Assembly: GCA_903872075.1 (NCBI GenBank)
Contig: CAIQJF010000063.1
Coordinates: forward strand, 1 to 48,053
DNA length: 48,053 nt
Reading direction: 5' to 3'
Source of the DNA: an uncultured Caulobacteraceae bacterium
Lineage (GTDB): Bacteria > Pseudomonadota > Alphaproteobacteria > Caulobacterales > Caulobacteraceae
A program made the position numbers and the translations under genes. Positions 9,323-17,553 of this stretch are shown piece by piece. Each line of letters opens with the position of its first letter. Positions within the stretch are counted from its first letter, which is position 1. The notes beneath the pieces were generated by a model, which saw only the letters and a list, made by a program, of their open reading frames with translations, did not search any database and was not told where the DNA came from.

Positions 9323-9349
9323 CCCCCTGACGCGGGGGGGGGGGGGGGG
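9323..9349. repeat. Homopolymeric G16 tract with an adjacent C5 arm
   Basis: Bases 9334-9349 are sixteen consecutive G. CCCCC at 9323-9327 lies six bases before the tract and could pair with its first five G. The tract lies between the membrane-protein stop and the aldo/keto reductase start. Such runs are prone to slippage in replication and in sequencing, so the exact length should not be trusted. Confidence 0.85.
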
Positions 9350-9437
9350 CGCGGGTCGCGGCCATTGCCGCCCGGCCCCTGAGCGCGTCTAATCCTGCCA
9401 ACGGTCACGGGTGACTGAACAACAGGGTGGACGCAGG

Positions 9438-10547
9438 ATGGAAATGCGGGTTCTCGGCCGCACCGGCATGCATGTGAGCAGGTTCTGCTTCGGCGCCGGC
9501 ATGTTCGGCTATTTCGGCAACAGCGATCAGGCGGAGTGCGACCGCATGGTCGACGCGGCGCTGGACGCTGGGATCAACTATTTCGACACCTCGGACGTCT
9601 ATTCGCACGGGGAATCCGAGACCATCCTGGGCAAGGCCCTGGGCAAGCGGCGCGACGATGTGGTCCTGGCCACCAAGTTCAGCCTGCCCATGGGCGGCGC
9701 CAATCCGAACATGAAGGGCAATTCGCGCCGCTGGATCATGAAGGCGGCGGAAGACAGCCTGCGCCGCCTGGGGACCGACTACATCGACCTCTATCAGGTT
9801 CACCGGCCCGACAGCGCCACCGATATCGACGAGACCCTGGGCGCCCTCTCGGACCTGATCCGCCAGGGCAAGGTACGTTATATCGGCAGCTCGACCTTCC
9901 CGGCCGAGCAGATCGTGGAATCCCACTGGGTGGCCGAGAAGCGCGGCCGCGAGCGGTTCCGCACCGAGCAGCCGCCCTATTCGATCTTCGCGCGGCGGAT
10001 CGAGGCCGACATCCTGCCGACGGTGCAGCGCTACGGCATGAGCGCCGTGGTCTGGTCGCCGCTGTCGCAGGGCTGGCTGACCGGCAAGTGGCGCCGCGAC
10101 TCGACGCCCAACGACACCCACCGCCAGAACCTGCAGCCGCACCTCTACGACATGCGGCGGGCGGACAATCAGCGGAAGCTCGACCTCATCGACCAACTGG
10201 ACGCGGTGGCCAAAGAGGCCGGGATCTCGCTGATGCACATGGCCCTGGCCTTCGTCACCGCTCATCCGGCGGTCACCTCAGCGATCATCGGGCCGCGCAC
10301 CTTCGAGCAACTGGAGGGCCTGCTGGCCGGGGCCGATGTGACCCTGTCGCCGGAGACCCTCGACGCCATCGACCGGATCGTCCCGCCCGGCGTCAACATC
10401 AGCCACGACGACGACGGCTATGTGGCCCCGGAGATCACCGACGCGTCGCTGCGCCGCCGCCCGAACGTGGTCCAGGCGCACGACAATGTCCGCGAGACCA
10501 TCAGCAACATCGAAGCCTACCGGGCGGCGCAGCAGCCGCGGGCCTAG
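9438..10547 (+). CDS. Aldo/keto reductase
   Basis: A 369-aa NADP-dependent TIM-barrel oxidoreductase that reduces carbonyls. The catalytic tetrad is visible: Asp50 and Tyr55 (DTSDVYSHGE), Lys80 (LATKFSLP) and His122 (QVHRPD). The C-terminal cofactor-binding region with SAIIGPRT is also present. It resembles the AKR subfamily close to YajO/YhdN and the Kv-beta type. I chose ATG 9438; GTG 9411 is in frame upstream but adds a polar tail, and ATG 9444 is possible because AGG lies right before 9438. It has no obvious operon partner. Confidence 0.93.
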   Translation: MEMRVLGRTGMHVSRFCFGAGMFGYFGNSDQAECDRMVDAALDAGINYFDTSDVYSHGESETILGKALGKRRDDVVLATKFSLPMGGANPNMKGNSRRWIMKAAEDSLRRLGTDYIDLYQVHRPDSATDIDETLGALSDLIRQGKVRYIGSSTFPAEQIVESHWVAEKRGRERFRTEQPPYSIFARRIEADILPTVQRYGMSAVVWSPLSQGWLTGKWRRDSTPNDTHRQNLQPHLYDMRRADNQRKLDLIDQLDAVAKEAGISLMHMALAFVTAHPAVTSAIIGPRTFEQLEGLLAGADVTLSPETLDAIDRIVPPGVNISHDDDGYVAPEITDASLRRRPNVVQAHDNVRETISNIEAYRAAQQPRA

Positions 10548-10563
10548 GCCGCCGGTATCGGCT

Positions 10564-11013
10564 TCAGCCGCTGTGGGTATAGTCCACGTCCGATGGGACC
10601 ACGTCGCCGAGGTAGGCCTCGATCGCATCCACCAGATCGGCCCAGCCCGCCTCGAACGCCACGGTCCAGGCATCCCCCAGGCTGTCGCGGGCCACCTCGC
10701 GGATCACCACGAAGAAGCTGATGAAGACCTCGCGCGGGATGTCGTAGCCCTCATGCGCCACCATCTCCGTGGCCAGGCCGTAGCCGCCGGCGCGTGGATC
10801 GCCCAGGAATTCGAACATCGCGGAAATCGTCTGGGACAGCATCGCGCCCTTTACGGCGTCGTCCATGTCGCGCCCGAACCGCGTGCGGTAGTCGGGGTGG
10901 AGCGCGAAAAGCCGATCGTAGACGAGGGCCGTGGGGTCTTCGCCGCGCGCGGCCAGCAATTCCAGGCTGGCGAGAACGCCGTCGTGGCTCGCCGGGGCGA
11001 TGGCATGCGTCAT
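10564..11013 (-). CDS. Single-domain globin
   Basis: A 149-aa haem protein of the myoglobin-like/flavohaemoglobin-type globin family. The segment LFALHPDYRTRF matches the CD region, and the proximal haem ligand is His87 in MVAHEGYDI. There is no reductase domain, so it is a single-domain globin; roles in NO or O2 handling are inferred from the family. The start is ATG 11013, with a strong upstream GGGGGAGG; the longer reading to 11112 is rejected. Three phased TCCGG boxes lie 66-91 bases upstream. Confidence 0.88.
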   Translation of the reverse strand: MTHAIAPASHDGVLASLELLAARGEDPTALVYDRLFALHPDYRTRFGRDMDDAVKGAMLSQTISAMFEFLGDPRAGGYGLATEMVAHEGYDIPREVFISFFVVIREVARDSLGDAWTVAFEAGWADLVDAIEAYLGDVVPSDVDYTHSG

Positions 11014-11078
11014 GTGCGGTCCTCCCCCGCGGTCGCTCCGTCCGAGTGGCGATGAGCGCGCAACCGCAATGGCGACTA

Positions 11079-11104
11079 TCCGGAAAATGTCCGGCAATAT
11101 CCGG
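11079..11104 (-). promoter_or_regulatory. Three phased TCCGG boxes upstream of globin gene
   Basis: TCCGG occurs at 11079-11083, 11090-11094 and 11100-11104, so 11 and 10 bases apart, about one helical turn. The first two also form CCGGA-AAATG-TCCGG, a 5-bp inverted repeat at 11080-11094. They lie 66-91 bases upstream of the globin start and 140-165 bases upstream of the CPBP gene. A regulator-binding array is inferred. Confidence 0.35.
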
Positions 11105-11243
11105 GGAGACAATACTCTATTTCCGTTGACGCCCCTTCACGGAAGCCGCCGCGCCCAATTCGGCAAGTCACATCCGAAAACAGGCTTGCCACGCCAATGC
11201 CGAGGGTTGAACCTGCCCATCTCAGTGGGAGGCGTTGGAGCCA

Positions 11244-12164
11244 ATGGCGACTCCGATGACGACGAGCGGGGTTGTTTTCGGCGACGACCGAAAGCTCAGG
11301 CCGATCTGGCGGGCGATCCTGTACGTCCTGGCGGTGGTTGTCGCCATTCAAGCTCTATTTGTCGCAATGAACGCGGTGCTCGGCCCGCCGCCGCCTGGGC
11401 CGCTGCCGTTCGATCCTCTCGATCTCTCGCTGGCCGAAGGCGTCAACCTGGCGGCGGCGGTGCTCGTCACCGGGCTGTTCGCCTGGCGTGAGCGGCGCAG
11501 AATCGACAGCTACGGCTTGCCGGTCGGGCGAGCGCTTAACTCGCCCACGTTTGAGGGCTTCCTGATCGGCATCCTCCAGTCCGGGCTGATCGCGCTGGCG
11601 ATGTACGCGTTCGGTGCGATGCGGATCCATGGGCTTGCCCTATCGGGACCCGGAATCGCGACCTCAGCGGCCGCGTGGCTCGGCGCCTGCCTCTGCATCG
11701 GAATCGGGGAGGAGTATCTGTTCCGCGGCTATCTCCTGCAGAGCCTGTGGAAAGCCGTCGGGTTTTGGCCCGCGTCGATCGTCATCGCCGCCGTTTTCGC
11801 TGGCGTTCATTACCTGCTGAAGCCGGGCGAGAACGCCGCCGACCTGATCGCGCTGGTGTCGTTCAGCCTGCTATGCTGCTACGCGGTGCGGCGCACCGGC
11901 AATCTCTGGTTCGCGGTCGGGCTGCACGTCGCTTACGATTTCATGCAGCTGTTCGTCATCGGCACACCCAACGGTGGCCAGATTCCGTTCGGGCGGCTGT
12001 TCGATTCGAGCTTCAACGGTCCGGCCTGGCTCACCGGAGGATCCCTGGGCACGGAGGCGAGCTGGCTCGCCTGCCCGCTCGACTTACTCGCTTTCGCCTA
12101 CCTCTGGTGGCGGTTTCGCGGGCAGCCGTCGTTAGGCCCGCGCGATCGGGAGCCGCCGACCTAG
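11244..12164 (+). CDS. CPBP-family intramembrane glutamic endopeptidase
   Basis: A 306-aa membrane protease of the CPBP (CAAX and bacteriocin-processing, Rce1-like) family with about eight hydrophobic helices. The active-site motifs are intact: Glu156-Glu157 with Arg161 (GEEYLFRG), His189 (AGVHYLL) and His228 (GLHVAYDF). Family members process prenylated or peptide substrates or bacteriocins within the membrane; this one's substrate is unknown. ATG 11244 is chosen, with GGAG five bases before it; TTG 11235 is the in-frame alternative. It is divergent from the globin gene. Confidence 0.9.
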   Translation: MATPMTTSGVVFGDDRKLRPIWRAILYVLAVVVAIQALFVAMNAVLGPPPPGPLPFDPLDLSLAEGVNLAAAVLVTGLFAWRERRRIDSYGLPVGRALNSPTFEGFLIGILQSGLIALAMYAFGAMRIHGLALSGPGIATSAAAWLGACLCIGIGEEYLFRGYLLQSLWKAVGFWPASIVIAAVFAGVHYLLKPGENAADLIALVSFSLLCCYAVRRTGNLWFAVGLHVAYDFMQLFVIGTPNGGQIPFGRLFDSSFNGPAWLTGGSLGTEASWLACPLDLLAFAYLWWRFRGQPSLGPRDREPPT

Positions 12165-12178
12165 GGCGGACGCAGGCG

Positions 12179-12661
12179 TTAGAGCGCCGCCCTCAGCCAG
12201 GCGGCGATCCGGCTGAGGCCCTCGGCGTCCTGCTCCCGCGCCGCCTGGACCACCACATCGGCGATGGTCATCGACCCGAGCGCGGCCTGATAGGCGCGCT
12301 CGGCCTCCCAGAAGGCGTGGGCGATCGCGCACGGACCGCTTGACGGCTTGGGCGCGACGCAAGGGCCCTTCAGGCGGATATTGGCGCAGTGGAAGTCAGG
12401 GCCCGGGCCCTCGATCGCCCGGCGCACGTCCCACAGGCTGATCTCGGCCGGCGGGCGGGCCAGGCGATAGCCGCCCTGGGCGCCGCGCACCGACACCACC
12501 ACCCCGGCCTTGGCCAGGGCCTGAAGGTGCTTGGCCATATAGGCCTTGGGCAGGTCGTTGAACGCCGCGATCGCGCCGGCGCTCAGAGCCCCGCCTTCCG
12601 GCACGGCCGCCAGCAGGGCGCAGGCGTGGGCCGCCCACTCGACTCCTTCGCTGATTTTCAT
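12179..12661 (-). CDS. Rrf2-family transcriptional regulator with three Cys
   Basis: A 160-aa winged-helix regulator. The N-terminal DNA-binding domain is typical of the family (MKISEGVEWA start, helix-turn-helix about 28-50, wing RGAQGGYRLARP about 59-70). Three cysteines at 92, 101 and 111 match the ligand pattern of [Fe-S]-sensing members such as IscR and NsrR, so an iron-sulfur or redox/NO sensor is likely. ATG 12661 is preferred over GTG 12670. It is divergent from the FAD oxidoreductase, and a strong palindrome lies between them, which implies that it controls that gene and itself. Confidence 0.92.
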   Translation of the reverse strand: MKISEGVEWAAHACALLAAVPEGGALSAGAIAAFNDLPKAYMAKHLQALAKAGVVVSVRGAQGGYRLARPPAEISLWDVRRAIEGPGPDFHCANIRLKGPCVAPKPSSGPCAIAHAFWEAERAYQAALGSMTIADVVVQAAREQDAEGLSRIAAWLRAAL

Positions 12662-12675
12662 TGCGGACACATAGC

Positions 12676-12702
12676 ATCCGATTTAAAGCGGATACAACTT
12701 GT
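12676..12702. promoter_or_regulatory. Candidate Rrf2 operator
   Basis: ATCCGATTTAAAGCGGAT (12676-12693) is an 18-bp palindrome with only one mismatched pair. Directly beside it ACAACTTGT (12694-12702) is an odd-centred perfect palindrome. Both lie in the 61-base gap between the divergent regulator and oxidoreductase starts, where they would overlap both promoters. Binding by the adjacent Rrf2 protein is inferred. Confidence 0.6.
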
Positions 12703-12722
12703 CCGATATGAGGAGCGGCGGG

Positions 12723-13981
12723 ATGGACGACTGTGATGTGGCCATTGTCGGCGGCGGGCTCGCTGGGCTGATCGCGGGCTGCGAGACGGCCGGCGCGGGC
12801 CTGAAGACCGTGCTGTTCGAGAGCGCCGCCGAACTGGGCGGCCGCGCCCGGACCCGCCGCCAGGACGGCTTCCATTTCAACCAGGGTCCGCATGCGGTCT
12901 ACGCCGCCGGCGCCCTGCGCCGCGCCCTGGACGATTTCGGGGTCGCCTGCCCGGGCGCGCCGGCCCCCATCGCGGGTGGCCAGCTGCTCTGGGGCGAGAC
13001 CCTGCACCCCCTCCCCGGCGGGGCGGCCAGCCTCCTCACCGCCACCCCGCTCGGCCTGCGCGACCGGCTCGAACTGGCCACGACCCTCGGCAAGCTCAGC
13101 CAGGGGAAGATCGCGGGCGAGGGCCGGAGCCTCTCGGAGGTGACGCGCGCGTTCCGGCCCCGGGTGCGCCGGGTGATCGAGACCCTGGCGCGCCTGTCGA
13201 CCTACGCGAATGCGCCGGACACCCTCGACGCCCAGGCGGCCCTGGACCAGATCCGCCTCGCCTTCGCCAACGTCCTCTACCTGGACGGCGGCTGGGAGAC
13301 CTTGATCGCGGGTCTAGCGCGGACGGCCCGCGGGCGCGGCGCGGAGATAGCCGCCGGTCTTGCCGTCACGGCGCTGGCGCCCCACGAGACCGGCTGGCGG
13401 GTGACCCTGGCGGACGGCCGCGCGCTGAGCGCCCGGGCGGTGATCCTCGCCGCAGATCCGGCGACCTGCGCGAGCCTGGCGCCGGATGTCCCCGACATCG
13501 CCGCCGCGGCCGGCCGCGTCGCGCCGGTCCGGGCGGTGTGTCTGGACCTGGCGCTCTCCGCCCTGCCCGCGCCCCGGAACGGCTTTGCGCTCGGGGTGGA
13601 TGAGCCGCTCTACCTCTCCGTCCATTCCAAGACGGCGCGGCTGGCGCCGGACGGCGGCGCCCTGATCCACCTCGCCTGGTATCTGGCCCCCGCGGAGGCA
13701 CCGACGAAGGCTCATCTGGAACGGCCGAGCGGTTCGCCGACCAGCTGCAGCCCGGCTGGCGAGGCCTGGAAGTCGCGCGACAGCAGCTGCTCGGCATCGC
13801 CGTGGCCCACGACTACCCGCGGCCCGGACGGGCCCGCGCGGTTGTCTCGCCCTCTGCGCCCGCGCCGCTCTACCTCGCCGGCGACTGGGTGGGAGAGGCG
13901 GGCCTGTTGTCGGACGCCTCGGCGGCCAGCGCACGTCTCGCCGCCAGCTCGGCTATCGCGCGCCTGAACGCCTGCGCCTGA
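12723..13981 (+). pseudogene. NAD(P)/FAD-dependent oxidoreductase, frameshifted
   Basis: A flavoprotein of the amine-oxidase/phytoene-desaturase-like class. It opens with a Rossmann dinucleotide motif (VAIVGGGLAGL), then GGRARTRR and the substrate domain. The frame breaks near 13687-13691, a run of five C. As written, the protein continues in a Ser/Arg-rich shadow frame and stops at 13967. Adding one C restores GGTDEGSSGTAERFAD and then the expected FAD-binding end LYLAGDWVGEAGLLSD, stopping at 13981. So it is either a recent pseudogene or a sequencing error. ATG 12723 is chosen for the GAGGAG seven bases upstream. It is probably repressed by the divergent Rrf2 protein. Confidence 0.85.
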
Positions 13982-13990
13982 TAATGGCTC

Positions 13991-16411
13991 TCAGGTCGCG
14001 GGCTCGATCGGCTTGGCGGGGTCGACCGCGCCGGGGAGGTCCAGGTGGACCACGGTCGCGGCGCTGGCCAGGGCGATCCCGGCGGCTTTCAGGTCCGGCA
14101 CGATCTGGAACAGCAGTTCGCTCTTCACCCCATAGGCGAGCCGCGGCGAGGCGAGGAAGGCGAAGGCGGTGAACTCAAGGGCGGCGTCCTTCACATCGGT
14201 GAGATAGACTGCGGGGGCGGGAGTCTTGAGCACCTTGGGATGCGCCGTCAGACGGGCCAGCAGCAGATCGCGCACCTTGTCGGCGTCGGCGGCGGCGTCG
14301 ACCTTCAGCACGATCTTGACCCGGCCGAGCGCGGCCAGATGGGTGACGTTGCGGACGGTCTTCGACACCAGCTCGGTGTTGGGCACGATCAGGCGCGAAT
14401 GGTCGGCCATCTCGATCTCGGTGGCGCGGATGGAGATCTTGCGCACATCGCCCTCCTGATCGCCGATCGCGATCCAGTCGCCGACGCGCACGGGGCGCTC
14501 GGCCAGCAGGATCAGGCCGGAGACGAAATTGCCGATGATCGACTGCAGTCCGAAGCCGATGCCCACCGACAGGGCCGAGGCGAAGAGGGCGATCTGGGCG
14601 ACGCTGAGACCCAGATAGGCGAAGGTCGCCAGGATGGCGATCAGCCCGCCCAGATAGGTGACCCCGGCGGCCAGGGAGGTGCGCAGGCCCACGTCCAGAT
14701 CGGTCTTGGGCAGGTAGCGCACCTCAAGCCAGCGGCGCACGCCGCGCGTGATCGCCAGACCCGCCAGGAAGAGGGCGATGCCGCTGAGGATCGCCCCCGG
14801 CGATATGGCCACCAGGCCCAGGCGGACGACGAAGTCGGTGGCCGTGAACCGGTGCAGGATATCCTCGGCGCTCGCCCCGAACGGCGCGAGCAGGGCCACC
14901 CAGGCGATGAGGATCAGCAGCAGACGGGCGAGGCCCGAGAGCAGCACGCCGGTCTGCTCCATGACCGCGGGGCTGAGGCCAAGCGCCGATTCCAGCGCCC
15001 CGCCCAGGGGCGCGCGCGGCGACAGAAGGGCCGGGAACAGATCGTCCGCCAGCCGCAGCAGCACGAACAGCAGGCCCAGGATCGCCCCGATCCACACCGT
15101 CTCGCGCATCAGGAAGCCGGCCAGGGAAAGATAGCCGGCCAGGAGGGCGATCACCGCCGCCGCGATGGCCGCCCAGGCCGCCAGGGTCGCCAGGATCCAG
15201 GGCAGCTGCGATTCGCCGTCGGCCGCGCCGGGCGTCTCGGCGGCCCGGGCCCGCCGCGCGACCCGCGCCTGGCCGATCGCCGCCAGGCCGCCGGCAAGAA
15301 TGGCCACCTGCAGAACGACGGTGAGGCACTCCGCGGCCATGCGGGTGGCCAGGCTCGCGCCCAGCACCGTGTTCAGGCCGGTGACGAAGGCCGCCAGGGC
15401 GGCGGCCGCGCCGATCAGGCCCGGGAACGGCGCCAGGCGCCGCACCACCTCTTCGGACAGGGGCGCGAGGCGCCATTCGGGGCGACGCGGCGAGAGCAGG
15501 GCGCGGCCGAGACCGGCCAGGAAGGCCGCGAACACGCCGGCCTGGAGGCCGAGGGCCGTGATCTGGTCCACGGCGGGGGTCATGGCGTCGAGGCGGGCGA
15601 GGACGAATCGCAACAGCAGCCCCGCCAGCAACGGCGTGGCGATGGCCACGGCGATCAGCCACAGGGCCAGGACGGTCCGTCGCAGACGCGCCCCGCCGCC
15701 CGCCCGCGCGGCGCGCCGGTAACCGAGGCGATTGAGCATCACCCGTCCAGGCCCAAGCAGGAAAACACCCGCCAGCAGCGCCGCGACACCGGCGGCGAGG
15801 CTCTGGGCGATCCTGGCCAGAGGGGCGGTCTGGGTGGTCTCCTCACCGACCTCCCGCATGAGGCGGCCGAGATCGTCGGGCAGGGCGTAGGCGAAATCGG
15901 TCCACAGCCCGGGATCGAGACTCGAGCGGCTGCGCGCCCAGAGACGGGCGCCGAAGTTCTCCCGCAACCGCGCCGAGAGGGTCGTGCCGAGCTGTCCGGC
16001 GGTCAGTGCCAGAAGCCTGGCGTCCTGCAGGTCGCCGGAGACCGCCGAGACCTTCTGCGAGAGGTCGCGCCGCGCCTGGGCGGCGACCGGCGCCTCGGCC
16101 GGCAGTCCGGCCGCGGGCGGCGCGCCGAGCTGGCTCTGGCGGGCCTGAAGATCCTGAAGGCGGGGACCCAGAACGCCGATCAGCGCCGTGAGCCGTGACT
16201 CGATCGGCCCGACCCGGGCCAGCCGGGCGTCGATCTCCGCGTCGGAGAGCACGCGCGTGGTGAGCCCGCTGGCGGCGTCGTGCAGATCCGACCGCGCCTG
16301 GGCGATCACCGCCTCCGGCGACGGCGGCGGCGCTGCGCCGCCGGCCACGGCCTGGGCGGCGAGCGGACCCGCAAGGGTGAGCCACAGCAACAAAAGACCG
16401 ACGAATCGCAC
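13991..16411 (-). CDS. DUF3772-type mechanosensitive ion channel (MscS family)
   Basis: An 806-aa large MscS-like channel. After a signal peptide (RFVGLLLLWLTLAG) comes a periplasmic helical region resembling DUF3772, then about ten hydrophobic helices, then the MscS pore and beta domain (about 617-806; GIGFGLQSIIGNFVSGLIL, ERPVRVGDWI, VPNTELVS). Such channels open under membrane tension to release osmolytes. GTG 16411 is chosen because it starts the signal peptide directly; ATG 16477 is in frame but adds 22 polar residues. A far longer open frame to 17590 only runs antisense through the next gene. It converges with the frameshifted oxidoreductase. Confidence 0.9.
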   Translation of the reverse strand: MRFVGLLLLWLTLAGPLAAQAVAGGAAPPPSPEAVIAQARSDLHDAASGLTTRVLSDAEIDARLARVGPIESRLTALIGVLGPRLQDLQARQSQLGAPPAAGLPAEAPVAAQARRDLSQKVSAVSGDLQDARLLALTAGQLGTTLSARLRENFGARLWARSRSSLDPGLWTDFAYALPDDLGRLMREVGEETTQTAPLARIAQSLAAGVAALLAGVFLLGPGRVMLNRLGYRRAARAGGGARLRRTVLALWLIAVAIATPLLAGLLLRFVLARLDAMTPAVDQITALGLQAGVFAAFLAGLGRALLSPRRPEWRLAPLSEEVVRRLAPFPGLIGAAAALAAFVTGLNTVLGASLATRMAAECLTVVLQVAILAGGLAAIGQARVARRARAAETPGAADGESQLPWILATLAAWAAIAAAVIALLAGYLSLAGFLMRETVWIGAILGLLFVLLRLADDLFPALLSPRAPLGGALESALGLSPAVMEQTGVLLSGLARLLLILIAWVALLAPFGASAEDILHRFTATDFVVRLGLVAISPGAILSGIALFLAGLAITRGVRRWLEVRYLPKTDLDVGLRTSLAAGVTYLGGLIAILATFAYLGLSVAQIALFASALSVGIGFGLQSIIGNFVSGLILLAERPVRVGDWIAIGDQEGDVRKISIRATEIEMADHSRLIVPNTELVSKTVRNVTHLAALGRVKIVLKVDAAADADKVRDLLLARLTAHPKVLKTPAPAVYLTDVKDAALEFTAFAFLASPRLAYGVKSELLFQIVPDLKAAGIALASAATVVHLDLPGAVDPAKPIEPAT

Positions 16412-16507
16412 CGTGTCCGGTTCCTGTTTTCCACCGAGGCCGCTCGCGCCCTGGACTAGGCCGCATCGGCGCGACATGGGACATGAATCGCAGCCGTAAG
16501 GAAAGAG

Positions 16508-17488
16508 ATGGCCATGAGCCTGCTGATCGTCGACCGCGAGACCGTCCATGAGCTGCTGCCCATGGCCGACTGCATCGATCTGATGCGCGAGGCGATGATC
16601 GCCCTCTCCACCGGCCAGACGCGGCAGCTGCTGCGCCAGATCCTGCCGCTCGGCGGCGGCGATCTGTTCGGGGTCATGCCCGGCGCGGCGGCCCACGCCT
16701 TCGGGGCCAAGATCATCAGCGTCTTCCCCGGCAATTTCGCCAAGGGTCGGCAGTCGCACCAGGGGTTCGTGGCCCTGTTCGATCCGGCCAGCGGCGAGAC
16801 CGTCGCCATGCTGCACGCCGGGGAGATCACCGCCATCCGCACGGCGGCGGCCAGCGCCGCGGCGACCAGGGTGCTGGCGCGGGCCGACGCCCACCAGCTG
16901 GCGATCCTCGGCTATGGCGAGCAGGCCCTGACTCACGCCCGGGCCATGGCCATCGTCCGGCCCGTCTCCGCGATCACCATCTGGGGCCGCGATCCGGCCA
17001 AGGCGGCGGCGGTCGCCGCGACGCTCCAGGCCGAACTCGGCGTGCCGGCGCAGGCGGCGGCCACCGTCCAGGCGGCGGTCGCGGGCGCGGACCTGATCTG
17101 CGCCGTCAGCGCCTCGCCCCAGCCCATCCTGTCCGGCGACTGGGTGGCGGCGGGCGCGCATGTGAATCTGGTGGGCTCCAGCACGGCGGCCACGCGGGAG
17201 GCCGACGACGCGCTGGTGGTGCGAGCCCGCCTGTTCGCCGACCATCGCGAGGGCGTTCTGGCCCAGGGGGGCGAGGTCATCCAGGCCATCGCCGCCGGCC
17301 TGATCGGGCCGGACCACGTCCTGGGCGAGATCGGTCAGGTGATGAACGGCGATCTGGCCGGCCGCACCGCCGACGATCAGGTCACCGTCTATAAGTCGCT
17401 CGGCGCCATCGCCCAGGATCTCTACAGCGGCTGGCATGTCTACCGCCGCGCCCTGGCGGAGGGGCGGGGAGTGGCCGCGCCGTTCTGA
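16508..17488 (+). CDS. Ornithine cyclodeaminase/mu-crystallin family protein
   Basis: A 326-aa NAD(P)-dependent enzyme. The catalytic N-terminal portion contains the AAHAFGAKIISVFPGN and LHAGEITAIRTAAASA regions, and the Rossmann domain begins at AILGYGEQA (about 137). The family includes ornithine cyclodeaminase, alanine dehydrogenase (archaeal) and ketimine reductases, so the substrate cannot be fixed from sequence. The start is ATG 16508, after AAGGAAAG. It is divergent from the mechanosensitive channel, with the starts under 100 bases apart. The SulP gene follows after 65 bases on the same strand. Confidence 0.9.
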   Translation: MAMSLLIVDRETVHELLPMADCIDLMREAMIALSTGQTRQLLRQILPLGGGDLFGVMPGAAAHAFGAKIISVFPGNFAKGRQSHQGFVALFDPASGETVAMLHAGEITAIRTAAASAAATRVLARADAHQLAILGYGEQALTHARAMAIVRPVSAITIWGRDPAKAAAVAATLQAELGVPAQAAATVQAAVAGADLICAVSASPQPILSGDWVAAGAHVNLVGSSTAATREADDALVVRARLFADHREGVLAQGGEVIQAIAAGLIGPDHVLGEIGQVMNGDLAGRTADDQVTVYKSLGAIAQDLYSGWHVYRRALAEGRGVAAPF

Positions 17489-17553
17489 CCTCGCGACGGC
17501 CGCGACAAACGTCCGTATGCGGCCTAGTCTGACGCCATGAGAAAGCTTTCGCC

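Noticed and set aside
14045..16198. A 717-codon plus-strand open frame
   Set aside because: It mirrors the mechanosensitive channel, is Gly/Gln/Arg-rich and matches no fold; a GC-driven shadow.
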